From NCBI GenBank assembly GCA_013350335.1, contig CM023532.1:93927064-93991063 (forward strand): DNA of 64,000 bases, written 5' to 3'. The DNA comes from Chimonanthus salicifolius. Its lineage: Eukaryota; Streptophyta; Magnoliopsida; Laurales; Calycanthaceae. The notes under the pieces were generated by a model. The model was not told the DNA's origin and did not search any database. It was given only the letters and a program-made list of their open reading frames with translations. A program made the position numbers and the translations under genes. Shown one piece after another: positions 8,917-20,219 of this stretch. Position 1 is the stretch's first letter. Every line of letters starts with the position of its first letter.

Positions 8917-11064
8917 GTAAGTATTCCTTGATATGATTTATTAATTAAAAGGAGGTAAGAGAACATCCTATTTCGGATTGAAAATAGTTGGCCAAAATGT
9001 TATGGGCCATGGATTCAAAATCTATCCAAGGAATGAGATGGAAAAATGGACAAAACCCTAATGGGTAAGATGAATCACTAAAGACACTATGTATATATGG
9101 CTTATGTCAACATGCATGGCTAAACATGAGGAATGGTCAACGAACATCATTCGGCTCTTGCATGGCCAAACCCTAATCTTGACATGCATAAGGACCTCAT
9201 GCATGTTCAATAGAAAGAATGGAGAATGATCAAAGATCATGGTTTGGCCCTTGCATGGCCAAACCCTAGATTTTATGCATGGACCATATGAGAATTAAAA
9301 AGGGATTGGATGAGGTTCGGCCATGATGTATGGCTGAACCCCATCAAAGGATATAATCATGGGTATTTAATCGATAAGAGAAAGTGATGAACCATAGGGT
9401 TCGGCCATGTTGTATAGCTGAACCTCATGGAAGTAGGTTATTCATTTTAATGGGTTTTAAAGGATGAAAACCTTGGAAGTATGTTAATGATTTTAAGGGG
9501 TCTTAAAGGATGAAAATCATGGAAGTGTGTTAGTGATTTTAATGGGTTTTAAAGGATGAAAATGGTGGAAGTATGTTTATGGATTTTTATACATTTTTCA
9601 TGATGAACCTTGGCTAATAAGTTAAGAAATAAATGGAGATGAAAAACCATGGGTTTGGCCATGTTGTACGGCTGAACCCCATGGATCATATTTGTGGGAT
9701 CTAGTATGTTGTAAGTGATTTAAGAAAGAAGAGGATGAAGAATGAGACAACATGGGTTCAACCATGTTGTATGGCTGAACCCCATGGATCATATTTGTGG
9801 GATCTAATATGCTGTAAGTGATTTAAGAAAGAAGAGGATGAAAAATGAGACAACATGGGTTCGGCCATGTTGTATGGCCGAATCCCATGAACCATTTTGA
9901 TGAGTCATTTTGTAGATCTATGCTTGTTTAAGAGATGGAATGATCAAGTGAAGGAATGGAGGGATGTATGATGGATCTATGTTATGTTAATGAATCATTT
10001 ATGGACCTAAGTTATGCGTAAATAAGTTAAGAGTTTAGCTATGGAAATATTGATAGCTAAAGATTGGGAATATGGTGAAATTAAATGACCATGGGTTCGA
10101 CCATGTTGTATGGTTGAACCCCATGGATAATATTTTATGGGCTTAGGTGTTTTTATCAAGTTAAATGATTAACTTATGTGATGGGATTAATAAATCAAAA
10201 GATAGAATGATCTTGGACCCACATTGATGTAAGGGTTGATGGAATTAAATGGATCACAAATTGATGTATGTGTATGTGTTAAATGTAAAAGTTAACGGGA
10301 TTTCACAGACGGTGTACGATCGGTGATCGGTTTTTGGTAGAAACACAAGGACCCGATATTTGGACGTTGGTAGGATTCCTACCACATTGAAAACCATGGA
10401 ATATGTATACGTGATGTTTTTACTTGAATTTTTTTGGTATCAAATGATATGTCTTAATGATGGGATTTTATTGCTATGATGTTTATTATTACATAGCATG
10501 TTTGCACTTGCATCTCATGCATGGCATGGGAGGGATCAAATGAGGGGAGTCCACGCTCCATTAGGATTTCCGATAACGCAACCGTGGGGATGAATCCACA
10601 CTGATTCCAATGGATGTATGATTGAATTGTAAGCGGAGTCCACGCTCCATTCGGATTTCCGATAAACAGCAGTGGGGAGGAATCTACACTGATTCCAAGG
10701 ATGTATGATTGAATTGTAACCGGAGTCCACGCTCCGTTCGGGGCGTCCGATAAGGCATTCGTGGGGAGAGCTGTACTATGTTTGAAATGTAACCGGAGTC
10801 CTCGCTCCGTTCGGTGGGACCGATAAGGCATTCGCGGGGAGTCATGAATATACCTTGATGTGGATTATCCATCAAGAGGAATACTATGTGATTGTGATAT
10901 GGATGATGGGTGGGACTCATGTCATATGACACCCATGGCATGGCATTGACTTCCATGGTTTTGATTTTATATTTATCTATATGATTTTTTTATACTAACC
11001 CATGCGTTGACCCTACTCGGAGTACCTACTAGGCGCGTTGTCTAACACCCTGCTTCTACTTTAG
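8917..11064 (+). other. Candidate intron inside the 3' LTR of A
   Basis: The donor is GGAATCG/GTAAGTAT at 8917. The acceptor is TTCTACTTTAG at 11064, preceded by CTAAC. The donor flank GTCGCGGAATCG is identical to that of S1, although the surrounding sequence has diverged. A segment of 2,148 nt would be removed, including the hairpin array. The exon after the acceptor starts ATGATGACG and is cut after 22 bases by the insertion of S2. Confidence 0.5.
9314..10125 (+). repeat. Hairpin array of the LTR of A
   Basis: At least six GGTTCGGCCA/TGGCCGAACC hairpins lie near 9314, 9398, 9652, 9758, 9858 and 10094. Two spacers (9690-9760 and 9785-9860) are nearly identical, showing a recent tandem duplication of one hairpin plus spacer of about 100 bp. 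Several arms carry CpG to TpG or CpA changes. Confidence 0.8.
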
Positions 11065-11689
11065 ATGATGACGTAGGAAATGGACGTGTAACAGCCCGCC
11101 CCTTTTCACTCGCCAAAAAATCAGTCTTTTTTTTTTTTGAAAGAAAAGAGTGAGAGAGAGCGGGACGTCGCGACACGAGCTAAGTCCAAGCTTCCAAAAC
11201 CCGGCCCTTAACTGGCCAACTCTACGTGTGCATGGAACTAAGTCCACGAGAACGGTTCACATGTAATAAGTTAAGCTTGCGGAATTATAATAGAGTTCTA
11301 TCCTACCAATTATTAAATAGCAAGGAAGTACATCACTTCATGATAAATACCTCAAATTAAAATGTCCAAAATAAATGTCCAAACCATAGCAAGTAGTCTA
11401 AATTATTACAGTCCAACAAACTAAGTACTCAAATTACATATCCATGAATAAAACTTAAGGAAATCAATCCAGCTCCTCCAAGCTCCTAAGCTTGGCTCCG
11501 ATCACGTCCTTCACTTCATCCATTCCCGTGTCATCATCTAAGGTAGAAGTAGGGCGTTAGACAAAGCGCCCAGTAGGTACTCTGAGTAGGGTCAACACAT
11601 GGACTAGTATAACAAAAACACATAGATATAAATAAATCAAAACCATGCAAGTCAATGCCATGCCATGGATGTCATATGCCATGAGTCTC

Positions 11690-12490
11690 ACCCATTATCC
11701 ATATTACAATCACATGGTTTCCCTCTTGATGGAAAATCCTCATCAAGGTATCATAATCACATAGTATCCCTCTTGATGGAAAATCCTCATCAAGGTATCA
11801 CATTCACATAGTATCCCTCTTGATGGAAAACCCTCATCAAAGTATCACAATCACATAGTATCCCTCTTGATGGAAAACCCTCATCAAGATATCACAATCA
11901 CGTAGTATCCCTCTTGATGGAAAATCCTCATCAAGGTATCACGATCACATAGTATCCCTCTTGATGAAAAATCCTCATCAAGGGATCCCCACGAATGCCT
12001 TATAGGACGCCCCGAATAGAGCGTGGACTCCGGTTACAATCACAATCACATAGTATCGCTCTTGATGGAAAATCCTCATCAATGTATCACAATCACATAG
12101 TATCCCTCTTGATGGAAAATCCTCATCAAGGTATCACAATCACATAGTATCCCTCTTGATGGAAAATCCTCATCAAGGTATCACAATCACAGAGTATCCT
12201 TCTTGATGGAAAATCCTCATCAAGGTATCCCCACGAATGCCTTATTGGACTCCACGAACGGAGCGTGGACTCTGGTTACAATCACAATCACATAGTATCC
12301 CTCTTGATGGAAAATCCTCAAGGTATCACAATCACATAGTATCCCTCTTGATGGAAAATCCTCATCAAGGTATCACAATCACATAGTATCTCTCTTGATG
12401 GAAAATCCTAATCAAAGTATCACATTCACATAGTATCCCTCTTGATGGAAAACCCTCATCAAGGTATCACAATCACATAGTATCCCTCCC
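11690..12490 (-). repeat. Tandem array of about 47-bp palindromic units
   Basis: The plus strand repeats CATAGTATCCCTCTTGATGG, AAAATCCT, CATCAAGGTATCACAATCA about 15 times. Each unit holds the inverted repeat CTTGATGG/CATCAAG. Two units (about 11985-12045 and 12225-12285) are interrupted by the GGAGCGTGGACTC block. In S1 and the LTR of A the same palindrome occurs only once or twice, so it expanded in S2. Confidence 0.85.
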
Positions 12491-12897
12491 ATGCCATGCA
12501 TGAGATGCAAGTGCAACATGCTATGTAATAATGAAACATCATAGCATTAAAATCCCATCATCAAGACATATCATTTGATACCAAAATAATTCAAGTAAAA
12601 ACATCATATACACATATTCCATGGTTTTCAATGAGGTAGGAATCCTACCAACGTCCAAATACCTGGTCCTTGTGTTTTCATCAAAAACCACTCACCAATC
12701 GGGTCCCCGGTTGTGGAATCTTGTTTACTTGAAATAAATTCCATAAAATAATCAAATTAATTGGTTTAACCCATTCCCTTCATCCTTCTTTAACCATTTG
12801 AAAAATCACATAAGTATTTCATTTTTAAAATCAGTCGGTTACCCGCTGTCCACTACCAAGTCCACTGTCCATTGTCCATTGTCCACCGTCCACTAGT

Positions 12898-13775
12898 GGG
12901 GTTTGGCCATATCTTAGGGCTGAAATATGTTTTAAGTCCATAATCACCCATGAGTGGGGTTCGGCCATACAACATGGCTGAACCTCACCCTTTTGGTTTT
13001 GGTCCCCTTTTTAACCCTTATCATTTTAATCATGCGGGTCCAAGATCATGCCATCTTTTTGATTCATTAATCCAAACACACGTAAGTTAATCATTTAACA
13101 TTTTTAAAACCCTAAGTCCACAAAACATTCTCCATGGGGTTTGGCCATACAACATGGCAGAACCCATGGTCCTTCATTTTCATCATTTGGCCATTATTTT
13201 CTTCCATAGGTAATCACCAAATTTATTTACCCATACTTAGGTCCATAAATGATCCATAAACATAGCTCCATAACTAAACATTACATGCATGGATACACAA
13301 ATGGTCCATCAAAATGATTCATGGTCCACATACATCTAAGTCCATCAAATTCTCTCCATGGGGCTATACAACATGGCCGAACCCATGGTCCATGGTTCTT
13401 CACCATTTACAACATTTGAGACCATTTAACATCATTAATACTCTTCCATGATTTTCATCCTTAAAAACCCATTAACAATTACCAACATCCTTCCATGGGG
13501 TTCAGCCATACAACATGGCTGAACCCTATGGTTCATTATTTTCTCTTATCCATCAAATACCAATGGTTAGATCACTTGATGGGGTTCGGCCATACACCAT
13601 GACCGAACCTCATCCAATCCCTTTTTATTCCTCAATGGTCCATGCATAACAATCTAGGGTTTGGCCATGCAAGGCCAACCCATGATCTTTGATCATATTC
13701 CTTATCTTGGACATGCATGAGGTCCCTAGCCATATATACATAATAATTAGGGTTCGGCCATGCAAGGGCCGAACC
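12898..13775 (-). repeat. Hairpin array of solo LTR S2
   Basis: There are about eight hairpin units, near 12899, 12956, 13137, 13355, 13498, 13580, 13658 and 13749. They read GGGGTTCGGCCATACAACAT then GGCTGAACC on the plus strand. Some are degraded to a single arm. The last two (GGGTTTGGCCATGCAAGGCC type) have shorter stems. Confidence 0.75.
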
Positions 13776-15945
13776 ATGATCCTTGACCATTTTTCATGCT
13801 TAAGCCATGCATGCATACATATTGTCCTTAATCTTCATTCATAACATCCATCTCACCCGTTTAGGGTTTTGTCCATTTTTCCATCTTATTCCTTGGATGG
13901 ATTTTAAATCCATGGCCCATAATACTTTGGCCCACTCTCCAATCCAAAAATGGAATTCCATGGTTTCCTTTAACTCTCTTTTAATTTATAAACCATACGT
14001 ACTGATTCCGCGACTCCTCCGTTTTCTTTCGTTCCAACTTGCTCCTCCGCTCTTTTCTTTCCTTAGTCTTTCTTCTTTCTTCCTCCTTGATCTTCGGCCA
14101 AGAGTGTGCTTGAGAGGAAGAGGGTTCAAGATGAAAAACCCAAAGAGATGGTTCGGCTTTGGTGAAGGTTTGAGAGAGGGAGAGGAGGAGAGTATGTAAA
14201 ATCCCTTAGTCTTTTTTTTTCTTGTGTTTTGTGAGAGGGTCGGCCCTAGGGTTCTTGTGAGAGGGAGAGGAGTGAAGATATAAAACTTCTAAGTGTTCCT
14301 TGTCTTGCTCAATGAGAGAAGTCGGCCTTGAGAGAGAGGGAGAGTGAGATGAGATGAGATGAGATGGAGAGCCTAGCCATTTTCCATCTTGTCTTGGGTC
14401 TCCTTGGTCAAGACTCCACCCTCATCAATGTGGAGTCTTCCCCATGAGTCCATTGACCAAACTGTAATATCCTCAATTTTCAATGTGGCAATATTTATGG
14501 AAATTGCCATTGAAATGGTGAATTAAAAGGATATAACCTAGATGAGTAAATTGTGGGGTTCATTGTTCAATCAAGACCCAATGGATGGTAGTTTTGTTTA
14601 CAAGACAAATAAATGGTGGAGATGTACTCAAACGGGTCAAGATTTGTATTTGGGTCAAATTTTGTTAAATGGGTCAAAATGGCCAAATGGGACTCAATGG
14701 GTCATGTATGTCATGATTAATCATTTGGTGAGTTCAAAACTTAATTGGGTTAAGTTTAATGAATGTTTGAGTGGGATTGAGATAAATTAAAGGATGGAGA
14801 TTAGTTGAGTTGAATTTATGGGTTGAGTTGCATTAAAATGAATGAGTTGAGTTGGGGAGTTAAATAAATGAGTTGGATGGAATGTTTATTTCAAATAAGT
14901 GAGGTGTGTGAATGAGAAGGTAGTGTTTTAAATTCCAATTGATAAACTAAGAAACGTTGGCTGCATGGGAGGCTTTACATGCATGTAACTCCCACCTAAG
15001 TGATGAATGAAATGGCGTTACATGGGAGTTACTTGGGTGAGAGTTGTATTTCAAATCAATATGCACGTTGGAGCAGCATGGATTGATAACTCATGCATGT
15101 AACTCCAAGGAAGGTATTAAGAAGTGGCGGTTACACAAGATGAATCAAGGGGTTAGCCGTTGGGACCTAGGAGAGTTTCATTTCAAATGAAACTCTCACA
15201 TGCTAGATGGTTAATGAGAGATGAATGAGGGGAAGATGTAAACCACAAGGACATGCATAGAGTCATTGGAACATGGTGTGTTTCATTTCAAAAATGAAAC
15301 CCCAAGGGAAGTAGTAAACAAATGAGAGTTACATTTGGAGTTACATGATAGATTATAATATTTCAAATTCAAATGGTTAGGTTACACGTTGGAGGAGGCG
15401 AAGAGTTTCATCTTAAGATGAAACCCCCATTTGAATTGTTAATGAGAGAGGATCTAAGGAGGGGGTTACACAAATACAGTCCAAAGGAGACGTTGGAAGC
15501 TTGGGGAGGTTTCATTTCATAGATGAAACCCCCAAGTAAGCATAAAGGGCATTGTTAATATGGGAGTTACATGTGAGGTCAAAATTGGGCTGAATTTGAT
15601 TAGCCAAAAGAAGTTCATTTTTCTATCACTACCTCTCTCTCCCTTGGTCGTCCTCCATCTTTCAAAACCAAGAACAGCAGCTGGTTGTTTATTTTCAATC
15701 AGTCTTTGATTGATTCCATTCACCAAGACAAAAGATACAAAGGAGTTTGGCATCAAGGATTATCACACTCATCGAAGGCCAAAGTTCTCTCTCTTTCTCT
15801 CTCATTTTCTTTCTCAAATCATATCACCTGGCTGAAGTATTCCAAGGAGGTTGCAGCAAAGTTAATCTCAGTTAGGAGAACAAGAAGGAAGAGGGAAGGC
15901 TAAGGATCTAAAAGGAGTCAAAGAATCGAAGGAGTCGCAGTGTTG

Positions 15946-17436
15946 GTAGGTGCACTATGAACCTTTTTAAATAAGTTGGTTTACGGAATGTGATCTGGCC
16001 ATTGTATGGCCAGATCCATCAATGGTTTAGATCTAGGATTATGATGTTTAAAAATGGTAAAATATGGACCATAGGGTTCGGCCCCCATTGGATGGCCGAA
16101 CCCCATGGAAAAACTTGGTGATTTTAATGGTGTTTGAGGGATAAAGTCCATATTGGGTAATGAAGATTTTTAAAGGACTTTAAGTGAAGATAGCTTACTG
16201 TTTTTGAGTAGCTATGGCTTGGCTGAAACATATTATTGTTATGGCTAATTTATGGATTAAAACCATGGACAAATGTTGGAAGGATTACACCAAGAGAACC
16301 GTAGGGTTCGGCCATACAACTATTTTATGGATTATGTTAATGTATGATATATGTTTATGACTTCGAAATTACATATCTCAATTATGGACTTAGTACTAAG
16401 GAGATTAAACATGAAAGAGGATGGAACTTGGGATTAAAATCTCTAGGCTGAGGTTCGGCCATGTGTGGGGCCGAACCCCACCAATTGTCAGTTGATGGAC
16501 TTGATGATCAATTTGTGATAAAATTAAGCAAATGAGATACATGTATGAAGGACTTAAAGGACCAAATAAAGATGGTGAGGTTCGGCCATGTGTATGGCCG
16601 AACCCCACTAAGGTGGTTTCCTGTTGAACTTTTAATTTTAAGGAAAATTAAGCAAAGAGTTGTATGGTGGCATTATTGTAAATTATGGATGAAATGATCA
16701 AAGATAAAATGATCATGTGATTGGATAAATGGGCCAAAACCAAAGTGGTAAGTTTCAGCCATAATGTATGGCCGAACCCTACCAAGGCTTATTTGGAGGT
16801 TGGTTAAATTGTATGGTTGTATGAAAGAGAGACAAATTGAAAATAGTGAGCTTCGGCCATGGGGTATGGCCGAACCCCACAAAGTGGATTTTTGGGACTT
16901 AGACCAAGTTGGAAATTAAGTGGATGAATGTTTAACTTGCTGTTATGTAAATAAGGTATTGGGATTGCTTGAACGGTGTACGAATTGTGAATGGGTGACG
17001 ATTCAAAAGAAGGGTCAAATTAAATGATCATTGTGTAGGTTTCCTACCTTGTTGTAACCACATATATTATTTGCTGTTTTATGTTTATTTGAATAAGTTA
17101 TTTGAATGAAATGTTATATTTACAAATGGCATGTTTGCATAGACATCTCATGCATGGCATGGGATGATGGTGTTGTAACCGGAGGCCACACTCCGTCGGG
17201 GCGTCCGAAAGACCACTGTGGGGTACCTTGACGATTAGAATCCCGTCAAGAGGAGGCTATGTAGAATGGTGATGGGTGAGACTCATTACATGTTCATTTC
17301 ATACATAGCATGTTTTATGGAATTTTGACACACACGTATTATTATATTATTTGCATGTTTTTATACTAACCTTGTGGTAGCCTTAATCGGATGACCTACT
17401 GGGCGCGTTGATCTAACGCCCTATCTCTATCCATAG
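15946..17436 (+). other. Candidate intron inside solo LTR S3
   Basis: The donor-like site is GTGTTG/GTAGGTGC at 15946. The acceptor is CTATCCATAG at 17436, with CTAAC about 22 bases upstream and the GGGCGCGTT stem arm before it. The length is 1,491 nt. The donor is weaker than in S1, but the exon sequence GGAGTCGCAG just before it is conserved. Confidence 0.42.
16076..16880 (+). repeat. Hairpin array of solo LTR S3
   Basis: There are five full hairpins of GGTTCGGCC and GGCCGAACC arms near 16076, 16449, 16576, 16750 and 16852. A half unit near 16312 keeps only the left arm. The loops differ in sequence while the arms are kept. Confidence 0.75.
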
Positions 17437-17983
17437 TGGATGACACAGGAAAGGGGAAGAATGAGGATCGAGAAGGAAACCAAGCATAGGAGCTTGGGCA
17501 ATTTAAATGGCTTTGAATGGACTTCGAATGGACTGTTTATGGATTTTTATTTAAGTTATTGGACAATGTAATTTGATAGCTAGATGATGTTGGCATGTAA
17601 TAATGTAAATAAATAGCTACTATGGTTTGGTCTATTTGGATGGTTTGGAATGAATGGTAGACTAGGGTTATTTAGTAATTTTGGAGAATAAATTATGTAC
17701 TTTGCTATCTAAGAATGAAAAATTGGAATAGTCATAGGATCTATTATAACCTCAGTTAGATTAAGACTAAGTTAATTTTGCAAGTTGTATTTGTACCATG
17801 TGTGGATCGATTCTTATGGACTTAATACATACGCATATGGGCTTGTCCAGTTAAGGGTCGGACTTTAGAAGTCCGAACTTAACTCGCGTCGTGACACTCC
17901 GCCCCGATCACTTGGTTGATTATTATATTTAAAAAAAATAAACTCTGATTATTAGAGTGAAAAGGGTGGGGTGTTACACAAAC

Positions 17984-18870
17984 AAGGGAGTGCATGCCCT
18001 CCACATGGCACATACCACCCTCATCCAACGGTTTTCGCTTGTGGTTTCCCTTTGGTGGTTAGTGTTTTGCATGAGATGGAACCACAACCTCTCCTTTGAC
18101 CAATCCATGAGCTTGCATGCCTCCACATGGCACACACCACCCTTCCAACTGTTTTGGGCTTGGTGGTTTCCTTTGGTGGCTAGTGGTTTGCATGAGATGG
18201 AACCACCACTTCTCCTTTGACCAATCCATGATCTTGCATGCCTCCACATGGCACACACCACCCTTCCAACAGTTTTGGGCTTGGTGGTTTCATTTAGTGG
18301 TTGGTGGTTTGCATGAGGAAACCACCACATCTTCTTTGACCAATCCATGAGCTTGCATGCCTCCACATGGCACACACCACCCTTCCAACGGTTTTTGGCT
18401 TGGTGGTTTCATTTGGTGGTTGGTGGTTTGCATGAGATGGAACCACCACCTCTCCTTTGACCAACCATGGTCTTGCATGCCTCCACATAAGGTCTTTGTC
18501 TAGCCAAAGGGGGTGCATGCCCTCCACATGGCACACACCACCCTCATCCAACGGTTTTGGTGGAGTGGTTTGCATGAGATGAAACCACCCACCACCCCTT
18601 TGACCAATGCATGCCCTCCACATAAGCTCTTTGTCTAGCCAAAGAGGGTGCATGCCCTCCACATGGCACACACCAACCTCATCCAACGGTTTTGATGGAG
18701 TGGTTTGCATGAGATGAAACCACCCACCAATTCTTTGACCGATGCATGCCCTCCACCTAAGCTCTTTGTCTAGCCAAAGGGTGTGCATGCCCTCCACATG
18801 GCACACACCACCCTCATCCAACGGTTTTGGCTTAGCTAGTGGTTTCCATGGGATGGAAACCACCCTCCTC
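17984..18870 (-). repeat. Tandem array of about 120-135 bp units in S2
   Basis: About seven units each contain CATGCCTCCACATGGCACAC, CATCCAACGG, and a GGTTTGCATGAGATGGAACC inverted repeat. The left four are about 122 bp apart and the right three about 135 bp, the latter with an added TTTGTCTAGCCAAAG palindrome. The LTR of A has only two related units (about 8215-8450). The long minus-strand open frames here are a by-product of the repeat. Confidence 0.85.
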
Positions 18871-19953
18871 TCCTTTGACTCACTCCATCTTATCTTCCAT
18901 GTGACTCACCCCCATTTGACTCACTCCATTTAAATGTAACTCAACTCCTAACTCAAGTATTGATTTTATTTCCATCTAACTTAGGCGATCTAATTAAATA
19001 ATTTAATTCAACTTACTTCACTTGATCATCTTTAATTCACCCATGATCTCACCCATGGTTGACCAAGTCAACCATGGTGGCCGGCCCCACTTGAGCCATA
19101 GTCCACACGCCACCTCACTTGATGAGGTGGAGTGGGACCTAACTTGGTTATGCCACTTGGATATTACCTCATACCTTTGCCACCTCACTTGATGAGGTGG
19201 ACCCCATGCCTTTGATCTTAATTGGGTCCATGACCCGATTAAATCCACCCCTTACTCTTTTAGCCTAATTATCAATCATCTTGACCCATTGGGTCCCAAT
19301 TGGGCATTTGACCCAATTGACCATCATTGACCCAATTAAATGGAATTGATCCTATCCATGGTCCATTGGACCATACTTGAGCATTGCCCCAACTTTGATT
19401 CATCTAACATCCACTCCATCTATAATTCTTAATTTTTCACAATTAAATCAAATAATAGCCAATATATTTATTGTATTAAAAATCCGGGCTATTACAGGAT
19501 GGAACGAAGGACGCAATCGGAGCCAAACTTAGGAGCTTGGATGAGCTAGATCTATTTTATTTAAGTTTATTTATGGACAATGTAATTTGAGTAATTAGCT
19601 TGTTGGGACTGTAATAACTTAGACTATTTGCTATGGTTTGGATTTTAATCTTAGATATTTAAAGTTAAGGTGATTATTATTAAGTGATGGACTTCCTTGC
19701 TATCTAATAATTGGATAGGATAGACTTTATTATAATTCCGTAATTATGTTTATTTTGACAAGCTTAGCCTTCGTATGTGTGAACCGTTTTCGTGGACTTA
19801 GTCCACGAACACGTATGGCTGGCCAGTTAAGGGTCGGGCATTGGAAGCTCGGACTTGGCTAACGTCGTGACGTCCCGCTCTCTCTCACTCTTTTATTTTT
19901 TTTAAAAAAATAGACTCTGATTTTCGGCAAGTGAAAAAGGGCAGGGCGTTACA

Positions 19954-20022
19954 GTTATTTTCTTTGAGTTGTATATTCAAATAGCTTCTAGGTTTTGTCA
20001 TGAAATTGATAAAGTGGGAGAT
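19954..20022 (+). mobile_element. 3' tail of a copia-like internal region
   Basis: Just after the LTR of A ends, a short unique stretch leads to AAAGTGGGAGATTG at 20011-20024. This is typical of a Ty1/copia polypurine tract before an LTR. Element A therefore appears to have inserted into the end of a copia internal region. No coding frame can be assigned in so short a piece. Confidence 0.45.
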
Positions 20023-20219
20023 TGTTTGTGCCCCTGTTTGCCGAGTCCCTTGCGTATCAAGTCCACTACTCGAAGATCATCGTGTATGGCAATTGCATAG
20101 GTAAAATGGCCATAGATGACCTTATGTGGAACCCACACCTGTAGGTGGACCTTGCCTAGGCATAGTTGAACATATTGGTAAAATCATTTCAAGCCTAAGT
20201 GAACCCTGGACAGTCACAA
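20023..20219 (+). mobile_element. Left piece of a copia-like LTR
   Basis: It starts TGTTTGTGCC directly after the polypurine-like tract and is interrupted after 197 bp by the 5' LTR of element B. The proposed continuation is 59961-61377, which ends in CA right before a primer site. The assignment rests on boundary signals, as no second copy is present in the window to compare. Confidence 0.45.

Larger units (their letters stand above)
11538..14002 (-). other. Candidate intron inside solo LTR S2
   Basis: On the minus strand the donor-like site is GGAATCA/GTACGTAT at 14002, a weaker form of the GTAAGT seen elsewhere. The acceptor is TTCTACCTTAG at 11538, with CTAAC upstream. The purine-rich exon before the donor matches S1 closely. 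The enclosed 2,465 nt contain the hairpin array and the expanded 47-bp array. Confidence 0.4.
14463..17978 (+). mobile_element. Solo LTR S3 (Ty3), nested in S2
   Basis: A 3,516-bp LTR runs from TGTAATATCC to GGGTGTTACA. It is flanked by a perfect CAAAC duplication (14458-14462 and 17979-17983). Removing it restores the GTTTGGTCAA block of S2, which is seen intact in the LTR of A near 8455. The first 1.1 kb holds repeated GTTTCATTTCA...TGAAAC palindromes (for example 15176-15202). A CT-rich leader at about 15630-15810, hairpins and acceptor-like signals follow. It is a third, more diverged LTR group. Confidence 0.9.
11087..19496 (-). mobile_element. Solo LTR S2 (Ty3), minus strand, nested in the LTR of A
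   Basis: On the minus strand it starts TGTAATAGCCCGG at 19496 and ends GGGCTGTTACA at 11087. The flanks are GGACG (11082-11086) and GGATG (19497-19501), a target duplication with one C/T difference. Without S3 and its duplicated CAAAC it is about 4.89 kb, longer than the related LTR of A because two internal tandem arrays expanded (11690-12490 and 17984-18870). Its start is very close in sequence to the LTR of A, so it is from the same family. No internal coding region remains. Confidence 0.85.
1..19953 (+). mobile_element. Ty3/gypsy chromovirus element A, 3' part, with nested solo LTRs
   Basis: This is a degenerate Tekay/Del-like element that enters the window inside gag. The order gag, protease, RT, RNase H, integrase, chromodomain tail, polypurine tract and 3' LTR is complete on the + strand. 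The 5' LTR and primer site lie upstream of the window. The 3' LTR is interrupted by S1 and by S2, which contains S3, so its 3.9 kb is spread over 15.5 kb. Reading frames are broken by many stops, so the copy cannot encode its own proteins. Assignment to the Tekay/Del lineage is inferred from the RT, integrase and tail motifs, not from a tree. Confidence 0.85.
4436..19953 (+). mobile_element. 3' LTR of element A, split by nested solo LTRs
   Basis: The LTR starts TGTAATAGCC at 4436 and ends GGGCGTTACA at 19953. It consists of 4436-4854, 8028-11086 and 19502-19953, about 3.93 kb in total. Removing S1 restores a continuous CCACCATGGTTGAC block, and removing S2 restores the GGAGCCAAGC...GAGCTTGG block seen in the other LTRs. 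U3 holds CCACCTCA/TGAGGTGG and CCATGGTTGAC/GTCAACCATGG inverted repeats. A CT-rich leader at about 8560-8820, a purine-rich stretch, an intron-like segment and the terminal TTTTCGGC...GTGAAAAAGG block follow. Confidence 0.8.

Noticed and set aside
11690..12490. CRISPR-like repeat spacing
   Set aside because: Units are direct tandem repeats without unique spacers, inside a plant LTR, with no cas genes.
18294..18863. Minus-strand open frame of 189 codons (also 17974-18375)
   Set aside because: It lies wholly in the tandem array of 120-135 bp units. Its repeats of VCHVEGMHPLWLDKE-like text follow the DNA unit, and units of other lengths break the frame.
20215..20219. Target duplication of element B as proof of its insertion
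   Set aside because: CACAA against CACTG shares only three of five bases. The element is called from its LTR pair, primer site and polypurine tract instead.
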